64,000 nucleotides of DNA from Nodosilinea sp. WJT8-NPBG4 (GCA_019359285.1 JAHHHQ010000054.1:34147-98146); one strand, 5' to 3'. Shown: positions 1 through 8,922, counted from the stretch's first letter. Notes: generated from the letters alone by a model not told the origin. Program-made: numbers and translations.

Positions 1-1796
1 GTCTGCCCAGGCAACACCACCGACACCACCACGTTGCGGGGGTCGGTCACCTCTTGGGTCGACAGAACCATGGGTGAAATTCCCATCATGGCGTAGATAC
101 GCTGCTCGTCGGAGGTCATTTCCACAGTTACCACCTGGGGAGGCACAACGGACTTCCGATTCCGAGCTGGCTCGCTTTGCGAATCAATCCGTCCCCCAGT
201 TCGTCCGCGCCCTCGGGGCGCAACCTTTTCGTCCTCAGCCTTGGGGGTTACCAGCGGTGTCAACGGCTCAATCGGCGGCTCTTTAAAGTCAATGGGAGCC
301 GGCCCGTTGTCTTTCACCACAGGCGCTTCTTTGCCGTTGCTTCGGGTCGGCAGAGGGTCCCGGCGACGACGGCGGCGGTTGTTGCCGCGGCCCGCTTTGT
401 CTTGATAGCTAGGGTGATTGCCCAAATCCAGCTCTTGCAGGTCAGGACGACCATCAAAATCGCCCGTATCACCCAGGGGAGGTGGCGTTATCTGAGGAGC
501 CGGACTCCCCCCAGAGACCAAAGCACGGGGGGCGACTTCATTGCCATTGTCTATAGGCACCTCACCAGGCAGATGCACCAGATGGCCCAAACCACCACAG
601 GTCGGACAAGGACGCCCAAACAACTCGTAAATGTTTTGTCCCTGGCGCTTACGGGTCAGCTCTACCAGACCTAGCTCAGACAGCTGAGAGATCTGGGGCC
701 GAGCTTTATCAGAACGCAGGGCTTTGGTGAAATGTTCAAGGACTTGCAGCTTGTCACGGCGCGTGTCCATATCGATAAAGTCAACGACAATGACCCCGGC
801 AATATTGCGCAGGCGCAGCTGCCGGGCAATCTCAGCAGCGGCTTCGCAGTTGGTCCACAGGACAGTTTCGCGAGCCGTCGCAGAGCGCGTAAAAGAGCCA
901 GAGTTGACGTCAATCACCGTCAGCGCTTCGGTGCGCTCAATGATGATATAGCCGCCAGAGGGCAGGTCTACCCTCGGCTTCAATGCCTCGCGAATAGCCG
1001 CGTTAACTCGAAAATACTCCAGAATGGGAATGCGCTCACGGTGGTGGTCGATCAGCACTCCGGCGGGCACTTGGCCATCGCTCCAGTTAGCCAGGTGCTG
1101 CTTCACCCGCTTCATGCCGGTGCTGGAGTCGGTCACAATGCGGTTAACTTCTGCGTTGTAAGCGTCGCGCAGCACCCGTTGAATAAAGTCGTCGTCGCGA
1201 TTGAGCAGGGCCGGGGGACGAGTGCTTAAGGCCTGCTGCTGAATGCTTTCCCACTGCTTTTGCAGGGTTTCTAAATCTTCAATGATGGCATTTTCGCTAA
1301 TGCCCTCGGCTTCGGTACGCACCAGCAGCCCCATGCCCGCCGGTTTAATTAGAATGGCTAGAGCCCGCAGGCGGTTGCGCTCGCTCTCGCTGCGAATGCG
1401 CCGTGATAGATTGACCCCACGCCCTGAGGGCATCAGGACCAAATATCGCCCTGGCAAACTGATGTTGCCAGTCAGACGAGGCCCCTTGTTGCCCGTGGGC
1501 TCTTTCATAATCTGCACCAGCACTTTCTGCTGGGGCACGACCAATTCGGTAATGGAGCCAGCGCTGCGCTTCAGCTTTAGGGGACCTAGGTCCGTGACGT
1601 GCATAAAGCCGTTACGCTCGCTGTCGCCGATATTGACGAAGGCGGCATCAATGCCAGGCAGCACGTTTTCTACAGTGCCCAAATAGATGTCGCTAACCTG
1701 GTGGCTACCGGTAGCCACAATTAACTCTTGAATCTGATCTTCAGAAAAAACCGCAGCGATCCGGTTTTGCTCAGCAATAACAATCTGCTTCGGCAT
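1..1796 (-). CDS. rne: Ribonuclease E/G, 3' end outside window
   Basis: Endoribonuclease that starts mRNA decay and processes rRNA and tRNA precursors. The frame opens at ATG 1796 (MPKQIVIAEQ...) with GAGGAA about 8 nt upstream as ribosome binding site, and runs off the left edge after 598 codons. An S1-like N-terminal region (YLGTVENVLPGIDAAFVNIG) is followed by the RNase E/G catalytic domain, including the two acidic motifs VIDVNSGSFT and VVDFIDMD, where the metal-binding aspartates lie. The zinc-link motif CPTCGG follows. After it comes a low-complexity tail rich in Pro, Arg and Gly, with an NNRRRRRDP patch of the kind that binds PNPase in cyanobacterial RNase E. The short tail fits cyanobacterial rather than enterobacterial RNase E. 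The stop codon is not in the window. The next gene upstream on the same strand is the RNase J gene. Confidence 0.96.
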   Translation of the reverse strand, partial: MPKQIVIAEQNRIAAVFSEDQIQELIVATGSHQVSDIYLGTVENVLPGIDAAFVNIGDSERNGFMHVTDLGPLKLKRSAGSITELVVPQQKVLVQIMKEPTGNKGPRLTGNISLPGRYLVLMPSGRGVNLSRRIRSESERNRLRALAILIKPAGMGLLVRTEAEGISENAIIEDLETLQKQWESIQQQALSTRPPALLNRDDDFIQRVLRDAYNAEVNRIVTDSSTGMKRVKQHLANWSDGQVPAGVLIDHHRERIPILEYFRVNAAIREALKPRVDLPSGGYIIIERTEALTVIDVNSGSFTRSATARETVLWTNCEAAAEIARQLRLRNIAGVIVVDFIDMDTRRDKLQVLEHFTKALRSDKARPQISQLSELGLVELTRKRQGQNIYELFGRPCPTCGGLGHLVHLPGEVPIDNGNEVAPRALVSGGSPAPQITPPPLGDTGDFDGRPDLQELDLGNHPSYQDKAGRGNNRRRRRRDPLPTRSNGKEAPVVKDNGPAPIDFKEPPIEPLTPLVTPKAEDEKVAPRGRGRTGGRIDSQSEPARNRKSVVPPQVVTVEMTSDEQRIYAMMGISPMVLSTQEVTDPRNVVVSVVLPGQ

Positions 1797-2223
1797 CCAA
1801 ATTCCTCATACGACGCTCACCAGGGAGAATAAAGTCTGCTTTTCCCGCCCTGAGAGGGTGATTTGGCCATTCACCAGCCACGTCAACACCGCTACTGAGC
1901 GATCGGAAAACTCGTTTGCAAAGGTTTTGCAATAGAACCCACTGCGACACCGCAATGAATCCTGCTTCCTAAGGGCATGCACAGATCCCCTAACTCGCTG
2001 GGCGACTCTGAGAATTCTTGTTCGTAGTGGATCTCGTTTGCGCTAGATCTGCTTGGGATAAACCGCACAAGCTGAACAAAAACTCTGACAGAAGCACTTA
2101 GCGCTAAGGATGTGTAGCTGCTTAAGACACTTGCTATGCACCTTTGCTCAGGTACATCAGCTCCTGCTGAGTGCATTATAGCGCCAAGCAGCGGCAGCAA
2201 CACAATATTGCGTATCTTTCTAC

Positions 2224-2250
2224 CACAGGTAGAGCAAATTTGCACCTGTG
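2224..2250. promoter_or_regulatory. Compound inverted repeat upstream of rne
   Basis: CACAGGT (2224-2230) pairs with ACCTGTG (2244-2250), and the centre is itself the palindrome GCAAATTTGC (2234-2243). A three-base bulge (aga) lies on one side. It could be an operator-type protein site or an RNA hairpin in the rne leader; nothing in the sequence decides between them. Confidence 0.4.
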
Positions 2251-2296
2251 ATACTGAACGTGGCTTGCAATATTGCACTGAGATCCGCAACAAAAA

Positions 2297-2337
2297 GCGG
2301 GGCGATCGCGGCCTCACTGTGCCTGCGATCGCCCCGC
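2297..2337 (-). terminator. Intrinsic terminator of rnj
   Basis: A perfect 13-bp stem, GCGGGGCGATCGC (2297-2309) against GCGATCGCCCCGC (2325-2337), has a 15-nt loop. Read on minus, the direction of rnj, the stem is followed at once by TTTTTG (2296-2291). It starts 21 nt past the rnj stop. Both arms contain the HIP1 octamer, so a HIP1 pair has been recruited as the stem. Confidence 0.85.
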
Positions 2338-2357
2338 CCTCTAGTCATTCAGATTGC

Positions 2358-4241
2358 TTAGGAAGCTGATGCCGCTGTAGTCCGAGTTCGGGTACGGCGC
2401 TCACTAACCAAGCCCTGGGGCTCGGGCTGAGGCTCGGGCTCAACCTTGGGCGGCGATTTTTTCTGAGTCTTGGGTTCAGGCCTAGGCTTGGGGTCAGCTT
2501 GAGCCTGGGACTGTGGCTGTGCCACAGTCGCTACACCAGATCCCTGAATTAACAAGATTAGCATGGGGTCGCGCTTGTCGAACTCGCGCCGCACTAAACG
2601 ACGGAGGTCTTGGTCGAGGGCTGCTTTGAGCGCATCCAGGTCAAGGGCAGACTTGCCGTTACCGTTAGACACCACCAGTTCTGCTCCACGACTTGAGAGC
2701 ACCTGGGTGATCACCTGCTTCACCTGGCCCTGGAAGCGTTCCTGGGAGATTGACTGAGCCACTCCGCGGATTTGCACAGTGGGGTCGGCTACTAGTTTGC
2801 CGTTGCTGTCCACAGTGGCCGCAATAGTAACCAGGCCATCTTCGGCTAGCTGCTGCCGCTCTTTGAGCACGTCGCGGCCCACCACCCCAACGCGGGAAGC
2901 ATCGACCAGTTCAATGCCCGAGGGCACTTGACCAGCAATGCGAATGCCAGCGGGGTTAACTTCAACAATGTCGCCGTTGTTAATGATCACCATGTTCTCG
3001 GCGGGTACACCCATGCTTTGAGCAGTTTCAGAGTGCTTCACCAGCATGCGGTGCTCGCCGTGAACGGGCAAGAAATACTTAGGGCGGGTAAGGGCTAGCA
3101 TCAGCTTTTGGTCTTCCTGGGCACCATGGCCCGAGACGTGAATGCCCTTATCTTTGCCATAGACCACGGTGGCCCCGCGCATCATCAGCTTGTCAATGGT
3201 GTTGACAACCGAAATGGTGTTGCCGGGAATGGGGTTGGCGGAGAACACGACGGTGTCACCGGGCTTAATCTTGATCTGCCGGTGAGAGTCTTCGGCAATG
3301 CGGGTGAGAGCCGCTAGCGGTTCGCCCTGGGAGCCAGTGGTGAGAATTAGCACGTTCTCATCGGCGGTGTGTCCGAGGGATTTGAGGGGTAAAAACAGGC
3401 TTTCGGGGCACTTGATGTAGCCCAGGTCGCGGGCATGGGCAATCACGTTGAGCATCGAGCGGCCCACCACAAACACCTTGCGGTTGTGCTTTTGAGCCAG
3501 CTCCAAAATCATGTTGACTCGGTGGACTGACGAGGAGAAGGTTGTCACCATCAGTCGTCCCTGGGCCTTGCCAAACTCGCGGTCAAGGTTGGGGAAGACC
3601 GATCGCTCCGAAGGAGTGTGCCCCGGCACCTCAGAGTTGGTAGAGTCACTCACCAGGCACAGTACGCCCTTCTCACCAGCCTCCGCCAGCTTCTGAATGT
3701 CGAAGGTTTCGCCATCGACAGGGGTGTGGTCAAACTTAAAGTCGCCCGTGTGGATGACGATGCCCACGGGGGTGTGGATAATCACCGAGCAGCTGTCGGC
3801 GATGGAGTGGGTATTGCGAATGTATTCGACTAAGAAGGAGTTGCCCACTCGCACAGTTTCACGAGGGCGCACGGGGCGTAGCTCGGTGCGATCGCTCATC
3901 CCAGCCTCTTCCAGCTTGCCCTCTAAAAGGGCCATCGCTAGACGAGGGCCATAGATTACCGGAATGTCGAACTGCTTAAGGTGAAAAGCAATGCCACCAA
4001 TGTGGTCTTCATGACCGTGAGTGACAATCATGCCCTTGATCTTGTGGCGATTTTCCCGCAGATAGGTAACATCGGGCAGCACAATATTGACCCCGTGCAT
4101 ACCGTCGGTGGGGAAGGCTAGCCCTGCGTCGAGCAACATGATTTCGTCATTGATCTCGAAAACGCAGGTGTTCTTGCCGATCTCGTGCAGCCCTCCCAGC
4201 GGGATGATTTTTAGGGCAGTATTGGCGGATTTTGAAGTCAT
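2358..4241 (-). CDS. rnj: Ribonuclease J (metallo-beta-lactamase/beta-CASP)
   Basis: Zinc-dependent 5'-3' exo- and endoribonuclease of mRNA turnover. I start it at ATG 4241 (MTSKSANTALKIIPLGG), giving 627 residues. The frame is open 91 codons further upstream, but that Cys-rich stretch is unlike any RNase J N-terminus. The zinc motif HGHEDH is at residues 75-80. The beta-lactamase core, beta-CASP insert (LVSDSTNSEVPG, TTFSSSVHRV) and C-terminal motifs (SGHGAQEDQ, PVHGEHRML) follow in normal order. The last ~70 residues are a Pro/Glu/Gln-rich tail ending in RTRTRTTAASAS, which lies outside the catalytic core. Order asd-dapA-rnj on one strand is a familiar cyanobacterial arrangement, and a strong terminator lies just downstream. 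Confidence 0.96.
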   Translation of the reverse strand: MTSKSANTALKIIPLGGLHEIGKNTCVFEINDEIMLLDAGLAFPTDGMHGVNIVLPDVTYLRENRHKIKGMIVTHGHEDHIGGIAFHLKQFDIPVIYGPRLAMALLEGKLEEAGMSDRTELRPVRPRETVRVGNSFLVEYIRNTHSIADSCSVIIHTPVGIVIHTGDFKFDHTPVDGETFDIQKLAEAGEKGVLCLVSDSTNSEVPGHTPSERSVFPNLDREFGKAQGRLMVTTFSSSVHRVNMILELAQKHNRKVFVVGRSMLNVIAHARDLGYIKCPESLFLPLKSLGHTADENVLILTTGSQGEPLAALTRIAEDSHRQIKIKPGDTVVFSANPIPGNTISVVNTIDKLMMRGATVVYGKDKGIHVSGHGAQEDQKLMLALTRPKYFLPVHGEHRMLVKHSETAQSMGVPAENMVIINNGDIVEVNPAGIRIAGQVPSGIELVDASRVGVVGRDVLKERQQLAEDGLVTIAATVDSNGKLVADPTVQIRGVAQSISQERFQGQVKQVITQVLSSRGAELVVSNGNGKSALDLDALKAALDQDLRRLVRREFDKRDPMLILLIQGSGVATVAQPQSQAQADPKPRPEPKTQKKSPPKVEPEPQPEPQGLVSERRTRTRTTAASAS

Positions 4242-4664
4242 AAACAATCTCGTCAGTAAACAACTGGGATGAAAGATTGAACAGTTAAAAAAAGAATGAA
4301 TGGCAACTAAAGCCCGACTGTGTCGGCATCTACAGCCTGGGTTACAGCCCAACGGATACAGCCGTTTGCTGGCCAAGATGCAGCACAAGCAGAGCGCTAG
4401 CTGTTGAGAGTAGCCACTATAGATGCAGTTGAGGCCCAATTCGATGTCGCAACATCGACAGGTAGAGCAGCTAGGGCCGTAGACAGTACAGATAGAGCCA
4501 TAAATACGGTTCACACAGAACGAAAGGATAAACAGACTATTCAGTTGTCAGAAAGCTAGGGAGGCAAACAGCTCTTGCCAAAGAGGCGAGCCAAAACCGA
4601 TTTAGAGATAAAAGATAGCGACCCAATACGGCCGCTTACGGACTAACGGCGAGGGCCTACTAGC
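4242..4664 (-). promoter_or_regulatory. Gene-free leader region between dapA and rnj
   Basis: 423 bp without a credible gene. On the rnj sense strand it offers several small hairpins: TCGATGT/ACATCGA (4441-4447 with 4452-4458, loop CGCA), an AACGG/CCGTT stem and a CCGAC/GTCGG stem. TACAGCC occurs three times on plus at 4331, 4343 and 4357, that is GGCTGTA three times in the rnj leader sense. I see no intrinsic terminator after dapA, so rnj may be reached by read-through as well as by its own promoter. Confidence 0.45.
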
Positions 4665-5570
4665 CTATGCTTTGGTAGCTAGAATACCCTGGTCAGAGAG
4701 CTGCTGAAGCACCTCTGCGATCGCAACACCCACAGACTCATCAGGCATACACAGGGGCGATCGCACTGCCCCTACCGGCCATCCCTGCTGTGTTAGAGCC
4801 ACTTTTAGGGGCACCGGGTTTGTGGTGACAAACAAAACCTTGAACAAAGGCAACAGCTGTAAATGTATCTTTGTGGCCAACCGGGTCTCTCCGGCTTCGT
4901 AGGCCTGCACCATGGCCTGAATCTGAGGTCCAACTAGGTGACTGGCTACGCTTACAACTCCGCAGCCGCCAACCGAGAGCATCGGCAGAGTCAAGGAGTC
5001 GTCCCCAGAGTAGATGCCAAACTCGGCGGGGGTATAGTAACGGATTTGACTGGCCTGGTCTAAACTTCCACTAGCCTCCTTAATAGCTACTATATTCGAT
5101 ATTTCTGCCAGGCGGGCAGTGGTTTCAATTGCCAACGCACAACCCGTACGTCCCGGAATGTTGTACAGCATGATGGGCAGATCGGGCACCGCTGCCGCAA
5201 TCTGGCTAAAGTGCTGGTAAAGCCCTTGTTGGGAAGGCTTGTTGTAGTAGGGCACCACCTGTAGAGACCCATCTAGTCTCAAGTCACAGGCATGGCGAGT
5301 AGCCTCAATGGCCTCAGAGGTTGAGTTAGACCCAGTACCTGCGATCACCTTAGCACGGCCGGCCACCGCTTCGCGCACCGTCTTGTACAGCTGATACTCT
5401 TCTTGCCAGCTCAGGGTGGGCGACTCGCCCGTAGTACCGCACACTACCAGCCCGTCGCTGCCATTGTTTACTAAGTAGTCGGCCAGGCGCTCAGCCACGG
5501 CATAGTCAACGGAGCCTTCTTCAGAGAATGGCGTCACCATTGCCGTTAGCACTCTGCCAAAATACGTCAC
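4665..5570 (-). CDS. dapA: 4-hydroxy-tetrahydrodipicolinate synthase
   Basis: Condenses pyruvate with aspartate-semialdehyde in the lysine/diaminopimelate pathway, using the product of the asd gene just upstream. I take GTG 5570 as the start (then TYFGRVLTAMVTPF), with AAGG about 8 nt before it, giving 301 residues, the usual length. A longer frame to ATG 5690 adds 40 residues unlike the family. Visible active-site features are the GTTGES loop (Thr46, Thr47), Tyr136 in YNIPGRTG with the pyruvate-carboxylate Arg141, and the Schiff-base Lys164 in AIKEASG. The barrel is complete and no residue is missing. Start confidence is lower than function confidence. Confidence 0.94.
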   Translation of the reverse strand: MTYFGRVLTAMVTPFSEEGSVDYAVAERLADYLVNNGSDGLVVCGTTGESPTLSWQEEYQLYKTVREAVAGRAKVIAGTGSNSTSEAIEATRHACDLRLDGSLQVVPYYNKPSQQGLYQHFSQIAAAVPDLPIMLYNIPGRTGCALAIETTARLAEISNIVAIKEASGSLDQASQIRYYTPAEFGIYSGDDSLTLPMLSVGGCGVVSVASHLVGPQIQAMVQAYEAGETRLATKIHLQLLPLFKVLFVTTNPVPLKVALTQQGWPVGAVRSPLCMPDESVGVAIAEVLQQLSDQGILATKA

Positions 5571-5876
5571 CCGAAATGCCTTATATCCTACGAAGTTTAA
5601 TGACCTTGAGATTATACCAAGTTCGCCCCTGGCGGGTCGGTCCTGAGGAAGATTGTAGGACGGAAAGCCCACTGGGGTTAGGCCTACCATGCCGATAACT
5701 CGAGCGATCGCAACTTGTGAAACAGGTTCACCCTAAGCGTCCACGGATGTTACCGCCATCCACTCTACTTACTAAGCCTTGCCGAGAAGGCGTTGGTGAT
5801 TATCCTAGGTTTAGCCAGGCTCAAGAGTGGTTCAAAGCTTTCTGGATCCGCTCTAGAAAGCTTCCCGACACTAGTC
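5571..5876. other. dapA-asd spacer with hairpin near the asd stop
   Basis: 306 bp between two minus-strand genes. An inverted repeat, AAGCTTTCT (5835-5843) and AGAAAGCTT (5855-5863), lies 13 nt past the asd stop. No T-run follows it on minus, so it is an mRNA 3'-end structure rather than a convincing terminator. The rest must carry the dapA ribosome binding site and perhaps a promoter. I see no gene. Confidence 0.4.
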
Positions 5877-6905
5877 TTAATGGCTAGCCCCAACGGCCTG
5901 GGGAACTTGCAGTAGTTCAGCGATTTGCACCGCATTTAGGGCCGCCCCCTTGCGGATTTGATCGCCGCTGAGCCAGAGTTCCAAGGCGTTGGAATTAGAA
6001 ATATCCTGACGGATGCGGCCTACTAGCACGTCGTCTTGACCACTGGCTTCCATGGGCATAGGGAAGTAGTTCCGGGCCCAGTCTTCGACTACCTTAACTC
6101 CGGGAGCCTTGGCCAGTAACGCCTTAGCTTCCTGGGGCGAGAAGGGTGCCGCAAATTCAATGTTAATCGCTTCGGAGTGGGCCCGCAGTACGGGAACCCT
6201 CACACAGGTGGCCGAGATTCTCAGACTGTCAGCCCCAAAAATCTTGCGCGTCTCGTTCACCATCTTCATTTCTTCTTGGCAATAGCCCTGCTCGTTGAGG
6301 GGCGAATTGTGGGGGAACAGGTTAAACGCTAGGGGATAGGGAAACGCTTCTGCGATCGGCTCTTCCCCAGCCAAAATGGCGCGGGCCTGCTGCTTGACCT
6401 CTTCCATAGCCCGCGCTCCAGCCCCGCTGGCCGACTGATAGGTCGCGACAACCAAGCGCTGTACAGGCTGTACCTGGTGCAGCGGCCATACCGCTAGGGC
6501 CATGAGAATTGTGGTGCAGTTGGGATTGGCGATGATGCCTTGATGGGTTCGGGCTGCCTCAGGATTCACCTCAGGCACCACTAGGGGTACAGAGGGATCC
6601 ATCCGATAGGCGCTGGAGTTATCAATGCATACGGCACCCGCCGCCACTGCCTTGGGCAACCATTCCTGAGATACCGAGCCGCCTGCCGATGCCAGCACCA
6701 GATCAATGCCGTCGAAGGAACCATCGCCTAACGCCTGAACGGGAATCTCTTCGCCCTTGAAAGTCAACGTGGTGCCCGCCGACCGAGAAGACGCCAGCAG
6801 CGTCAAATCTTTGAGGGGAAACGATCGCTCATCCAGCAGCGCTAGCAGCTCTGCCCCTACGGCCCCTGTGGCCCCCATAATCGCAACTCTCAGCCCGTTC
6901 GACAC
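5877..6905 (-). CDS. asd: Aspartate-semialdehyde dehydrogenase
   Basis: NADPH-dependent reduction of aspartyl phosphate to aspartate-semialdehyde, the branch point for lysine, threonine and methionine. It has 342 residues, normal for the bacterial enzyme. The N-terminal Rossmann motif MGATGAVGAE is at residues 10-19 and the catalytic Cys130 sits in ANPNCTTI. SSAYRMDPSVPLVVPEVN and VATYQSASGAG are further family signatures. The gene directly precedes dapA, whose enzyme uses its product, and diverges from tig across a 325-bp region. Confidence 0.96.
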   Translation of the reverse strand: MSNGLRVAIMGATGAVGAELLALLDERSFPLKDLTLLASSRSAGTTLTFKGEEIPVQALGDGSFDGIDLVLASAGGSVSQEWLPKAVAAGAVCIDNSSAYRMDPSVPLVVPEVNPEAARTHQGIIANPNCTTILMALAVWPLHQVQPVQRLVVATYQSASGAGARAMEEVKQQARAILAGEEPIAEAFPYPLAFNLFPHNSPLNEQGYCQEEMKMVNETRKIFGADSLRISATCVRVPVLRAHSEAINIEFAAPFSPQEAKALLAKAPGVKVVEDWARNYFPMPMEASGQDDVLVGRIRQDISNSNALELWLSGDQIRKGAALNAVQIAELLQVPQAVGASH

Positions 6906-7230
6906 AGCGCCACCTCAACCTACTCACAGAACGCATTGCATCAGCCGATACTAACATTTTGCCTCGATCTACCGACAGCTTGCTAACAGCTCCATCGCTA
7001 GCCAGATGGGACTCGCGAAGTATAAGGAAATAGCGAAATCTTCCAGCCCCACTAGCCCGACTATTTGTAGGTCATTGCCCCCGAGCCAAGGCCTAAGGAC
7101 GCAGAATTGTGGACCAAAGCCAAGGAATGGCTGCCAGGCTGTGACGATAGAGTATGCTTATTAATTGCGCCAAAAGTTCCTTACTGGTTTGGAGCGCGCG
7201 CAGCCGCCGTCTAGTTAGCAAAAAGACCCC
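6906..7230. promoter_or_regulatory. Divergent promoter region asd / tig
   Basis: 325 bp between oppositely oriented starts, so promoters for both genes must lie here. TATGCT near 7154 is a possible -10 for tig; I see no convincing -35 partner. No gene and no strong dyad. Confidence 0.45.
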
Positions 7231-8736
7231 ATGAAAGTTACCCAGGAAGTACTGCCCGACAGCCAGGTGGGACTAGAGATCGAGATTCCCGCTGATCTGT
7301 CTCAAAAGACCTACGATCAGGTGCTGAATAAGATGATGCGGACGGTCAATGTACCGGGTTTTCGCAAGGGCAAAGTGCCTCGGCAGGTCTTTTTGCAGCG
7401 GATTGGGGTGACTCAGTTTAAGGCAGCCGTCATTGAAGAACTGGTGCAAAACGCTGTCGAAAAAGCTATTAAGCAAGAAGAAATCGATGCGATCGGCAAC
7501 TACCAGCTAAAAAGCGGCTTTGAAGAACTGATTGGTCAGTACGAGCCCGGTCAGCCCATCACCATTCAGGCCTCCGTAGACGTTCCTCCCCGAGTCACCC
7601 TAAAAACCTACAAAGGGCTATCCGTACAGGCCGAAGAAGTTCTTCCTGACCCCGAGCGAGTCGACAGCACCCTAGCCCAGTACCAAAACAATCTGGCTAC
7701 CCTAGTGCCCGTCGAAGATCGTCCTGCTCAGGCTGGCGATGTAGCGGTGATTGACTTTGTCGGCAAAGTTCAGACCGAAAGTGGCGACTTTGAAGAATTT
7801 CAGGGCGGCTCGGGCACCGACTTCCAGGTAGAGCTAGAGGAAGGGCGGTTCATTCCCGGTTTTGTGGAAGGCATCATCGGCATGGCCTTAGAAGAGGCTA
7901 AAGATGTCGAAATTCCCTTCCCCGACGACTACGCTCAAGCCGAGCTAGCGGGCAAGCCAGCGGTGTTCTCTATCACCCTGAAGGAAATTAAGGAGAAGGA
8001 ACTCCCCGAGCTTGACGACGACTTTGCTCAAGAGATCAGCGAATTCGAGACCATCGAAGCTCTACGCACCTCGCTGATCGAGCGGCATCAGGAAGAGGCC
8101 GATGAGAAGACTAAGGCCAACAAAGATGCGGCCCTAGTCAAAGCTCTAGTGGAGCACCTGGAGGCCGAAATTCCTAACACCCTGGTGCAGAAAGAGGTGG
8201 ACTTTTTGCTCACCCAAACCATCATGCAGCTCAGCCGCCAAGGCATTGATGTCAACAAAATGCTGTCCCGCGAGCTGGTTGACGGCATGCGCCAGCGCAC
8301 CCGTCCTGAGGCGATCGATCGACTGCGTCGCACCCTGGCCTTAGGGGAAGTGGCCAAGCAGGAGGGCATCAAGATTGAAGAAGAGGCTCTGCAAGAAAAG
8401 ATTAAGGAGGCCATGGCCGAGGTAGAAGACCCCAGCCAGATCGACCCCGATCGCCTCAAGCAGGTGTTGACTGAGGAGCTGCTCCAGGAAGAAATTCTGG
8501 CTTGGCTAGAGGAAGCCAATACCGTTGAACTGGTGCCCGAAGGCACTTTGCAAGAAGAGGCCGTCGACCAAGTCGATGCCCTTGAAGCCACCGTTGTCGA
8601 GACCGACGACTCCGAGAGCGATGCCATTGAGGTTGAAGCCACAGCGGTAGCGGACGATGCTGAAGAGACCGCCGAAGCTGATGATGAGGATGAACCCCAG
8701 GTCGACAAGACCAAAAAAGCAGCTAAAGGCGCTTGA
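7231..8736 (+). CDS. tig: Trigger factor (ribosome-bound chaperone/PPIase)
   Basis: Binds the ribosomal exit tunnel and helps nascent chains fold. 501 residues. The ribosome-docking signature GFRKGKVP is at residues 43-50. A central FKBP-type domain follows (GDVAVIDFVG..., EGRFIPGFVEGIIGM...), then the helical C-terminal chaperone arms. About 60 residues at the C-terminus are almost pure Glu/Asp/Ala ending in DKTKKAAKGA, an acidic tail seen in cyanobacterial trigger factors and absent from E. coli. It stands first in the run tig-clpP-clpX, which couples folding with ATP-dependent proteolysis. Confidence 0.97.
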   Translation: MKVTQEVLPDSQVGLEIEIPADLSQKTYDQVLNKMMRTVNVPGFRKGKVPRQVFLQRIGVTQFKAAVIEELVQNAVEKAIKQEEIDAIGNYQLKSGFEELIGQYEPGQPITIQASVDVPPRVTLKTYKGLSVQAEEVLPDPERVDSTLAQYQNNLATLVPVEDRPAQAGDVAVIDFVGKVQTESGDFEEFQGGSGTDFQVELEEGRFIPGFVEGIIGMALEEAKDVEIPFPDDYAQAELAGKPAVFSITLKEIKEKELPELDDDFAQEISEFETIEALRTSLIERHQEEADEKTKANKDAALVKALVEHLEAEIPNTLVQKEVDFLLTQTIMQLSRQGIDVNKMLSRELVDGMRQRTRPEAIDRLRRTLALGEVAKQEGIKIEEEALQEKIKEAMAEVEDPSQIDPDRLKQVLTEELLQEEILAWLEEANTVELVPEGTLQEEAVDQVDALEATVVETDDSESDAIEVEATAVADDAEETAEADDEDEPQVDKTKKAAKGA

Positions 8737-8762
8737 GTCTGGTTATGGATTTCGGTAAACCG

Positions 8763-8822
8763 TCGGTTAGCCTGCCCCGTGAACCCAATTTTTTGGGGCA
8801 TAATGTCGGGTAGGCTAACCGA
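8763..8822 (+). repeat. Long imperfect hairpin between tig and clpP
   Basis: Arms TCGGTTAGCCTGCCC (8763-8777) and GGGTAGGCTAACCGA (8808-8822) pair over 15 positions, 14 of them Watson-Crick and one G-T. Two further CC/GG pairs extend the stem beyond one mismatch. The 30-nt loop contains CCC-AATTTTTT-GGG, which allows an alternative fold. No T-run follows the outer stem, so it is more likely a processing or stability element, or a conditional terminator, than a plain terminator. Confidence 0.6.
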
Positions 8823-8922
8823 TGGCTTGTTAGTCTAAGCGCCCGATTCAACCAGTTGTGACCTGGGCGCTCTGCTAGTAACGCAATATTCATAAGCCCT
8901 TGAAATCTCGCGCAAACCCACT

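Larger units (their letters stand above)
1797..2357 (-). promoter_or_regulatory. Long leader/promoter region of rne
   Basis: Gene-free 561 bp between the rnj stop and the rne start, both genes read on minus. The rnj terminator occupies its upstream end. The rest must hold the rne promoter and a potentially long 5' leader. Several dyads are visible: CTTAGCGCTAAG (2097-2108), CAATATTG twice (2203-2210 and inside GCAATATTGC 2267-2276), and a 27-nt compound dyad at 2224-2250. A long, U-rich rne leader that mediates RNase E autoregulation is known from Synechocystis; whether that applies here is inference. An open frame of 141 codons inside it has no family resemblance I can see. Confidence 0.55.

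Noticed and set aside
1892..2317. 141-codon minus frame upstream of rne
   Set aside because: It lies across the rnj terminator and the rne leader, shows no domain pattern and has no ribosome binding site I can see.
4242..4514. 91-residue N-terminal extension of the RNase J frame
   Set aside because: The Cys-rich sequence is unlike any RNase J, whose conserved start motif begins right at ATG 4241. The extension crosses the structured leader.
8088..8801. 237-codon minus frame opposite the trigger factor gene
   Set aside because: A Ser-rich shadow of the acidic trigger factor coding strand, without its own features.
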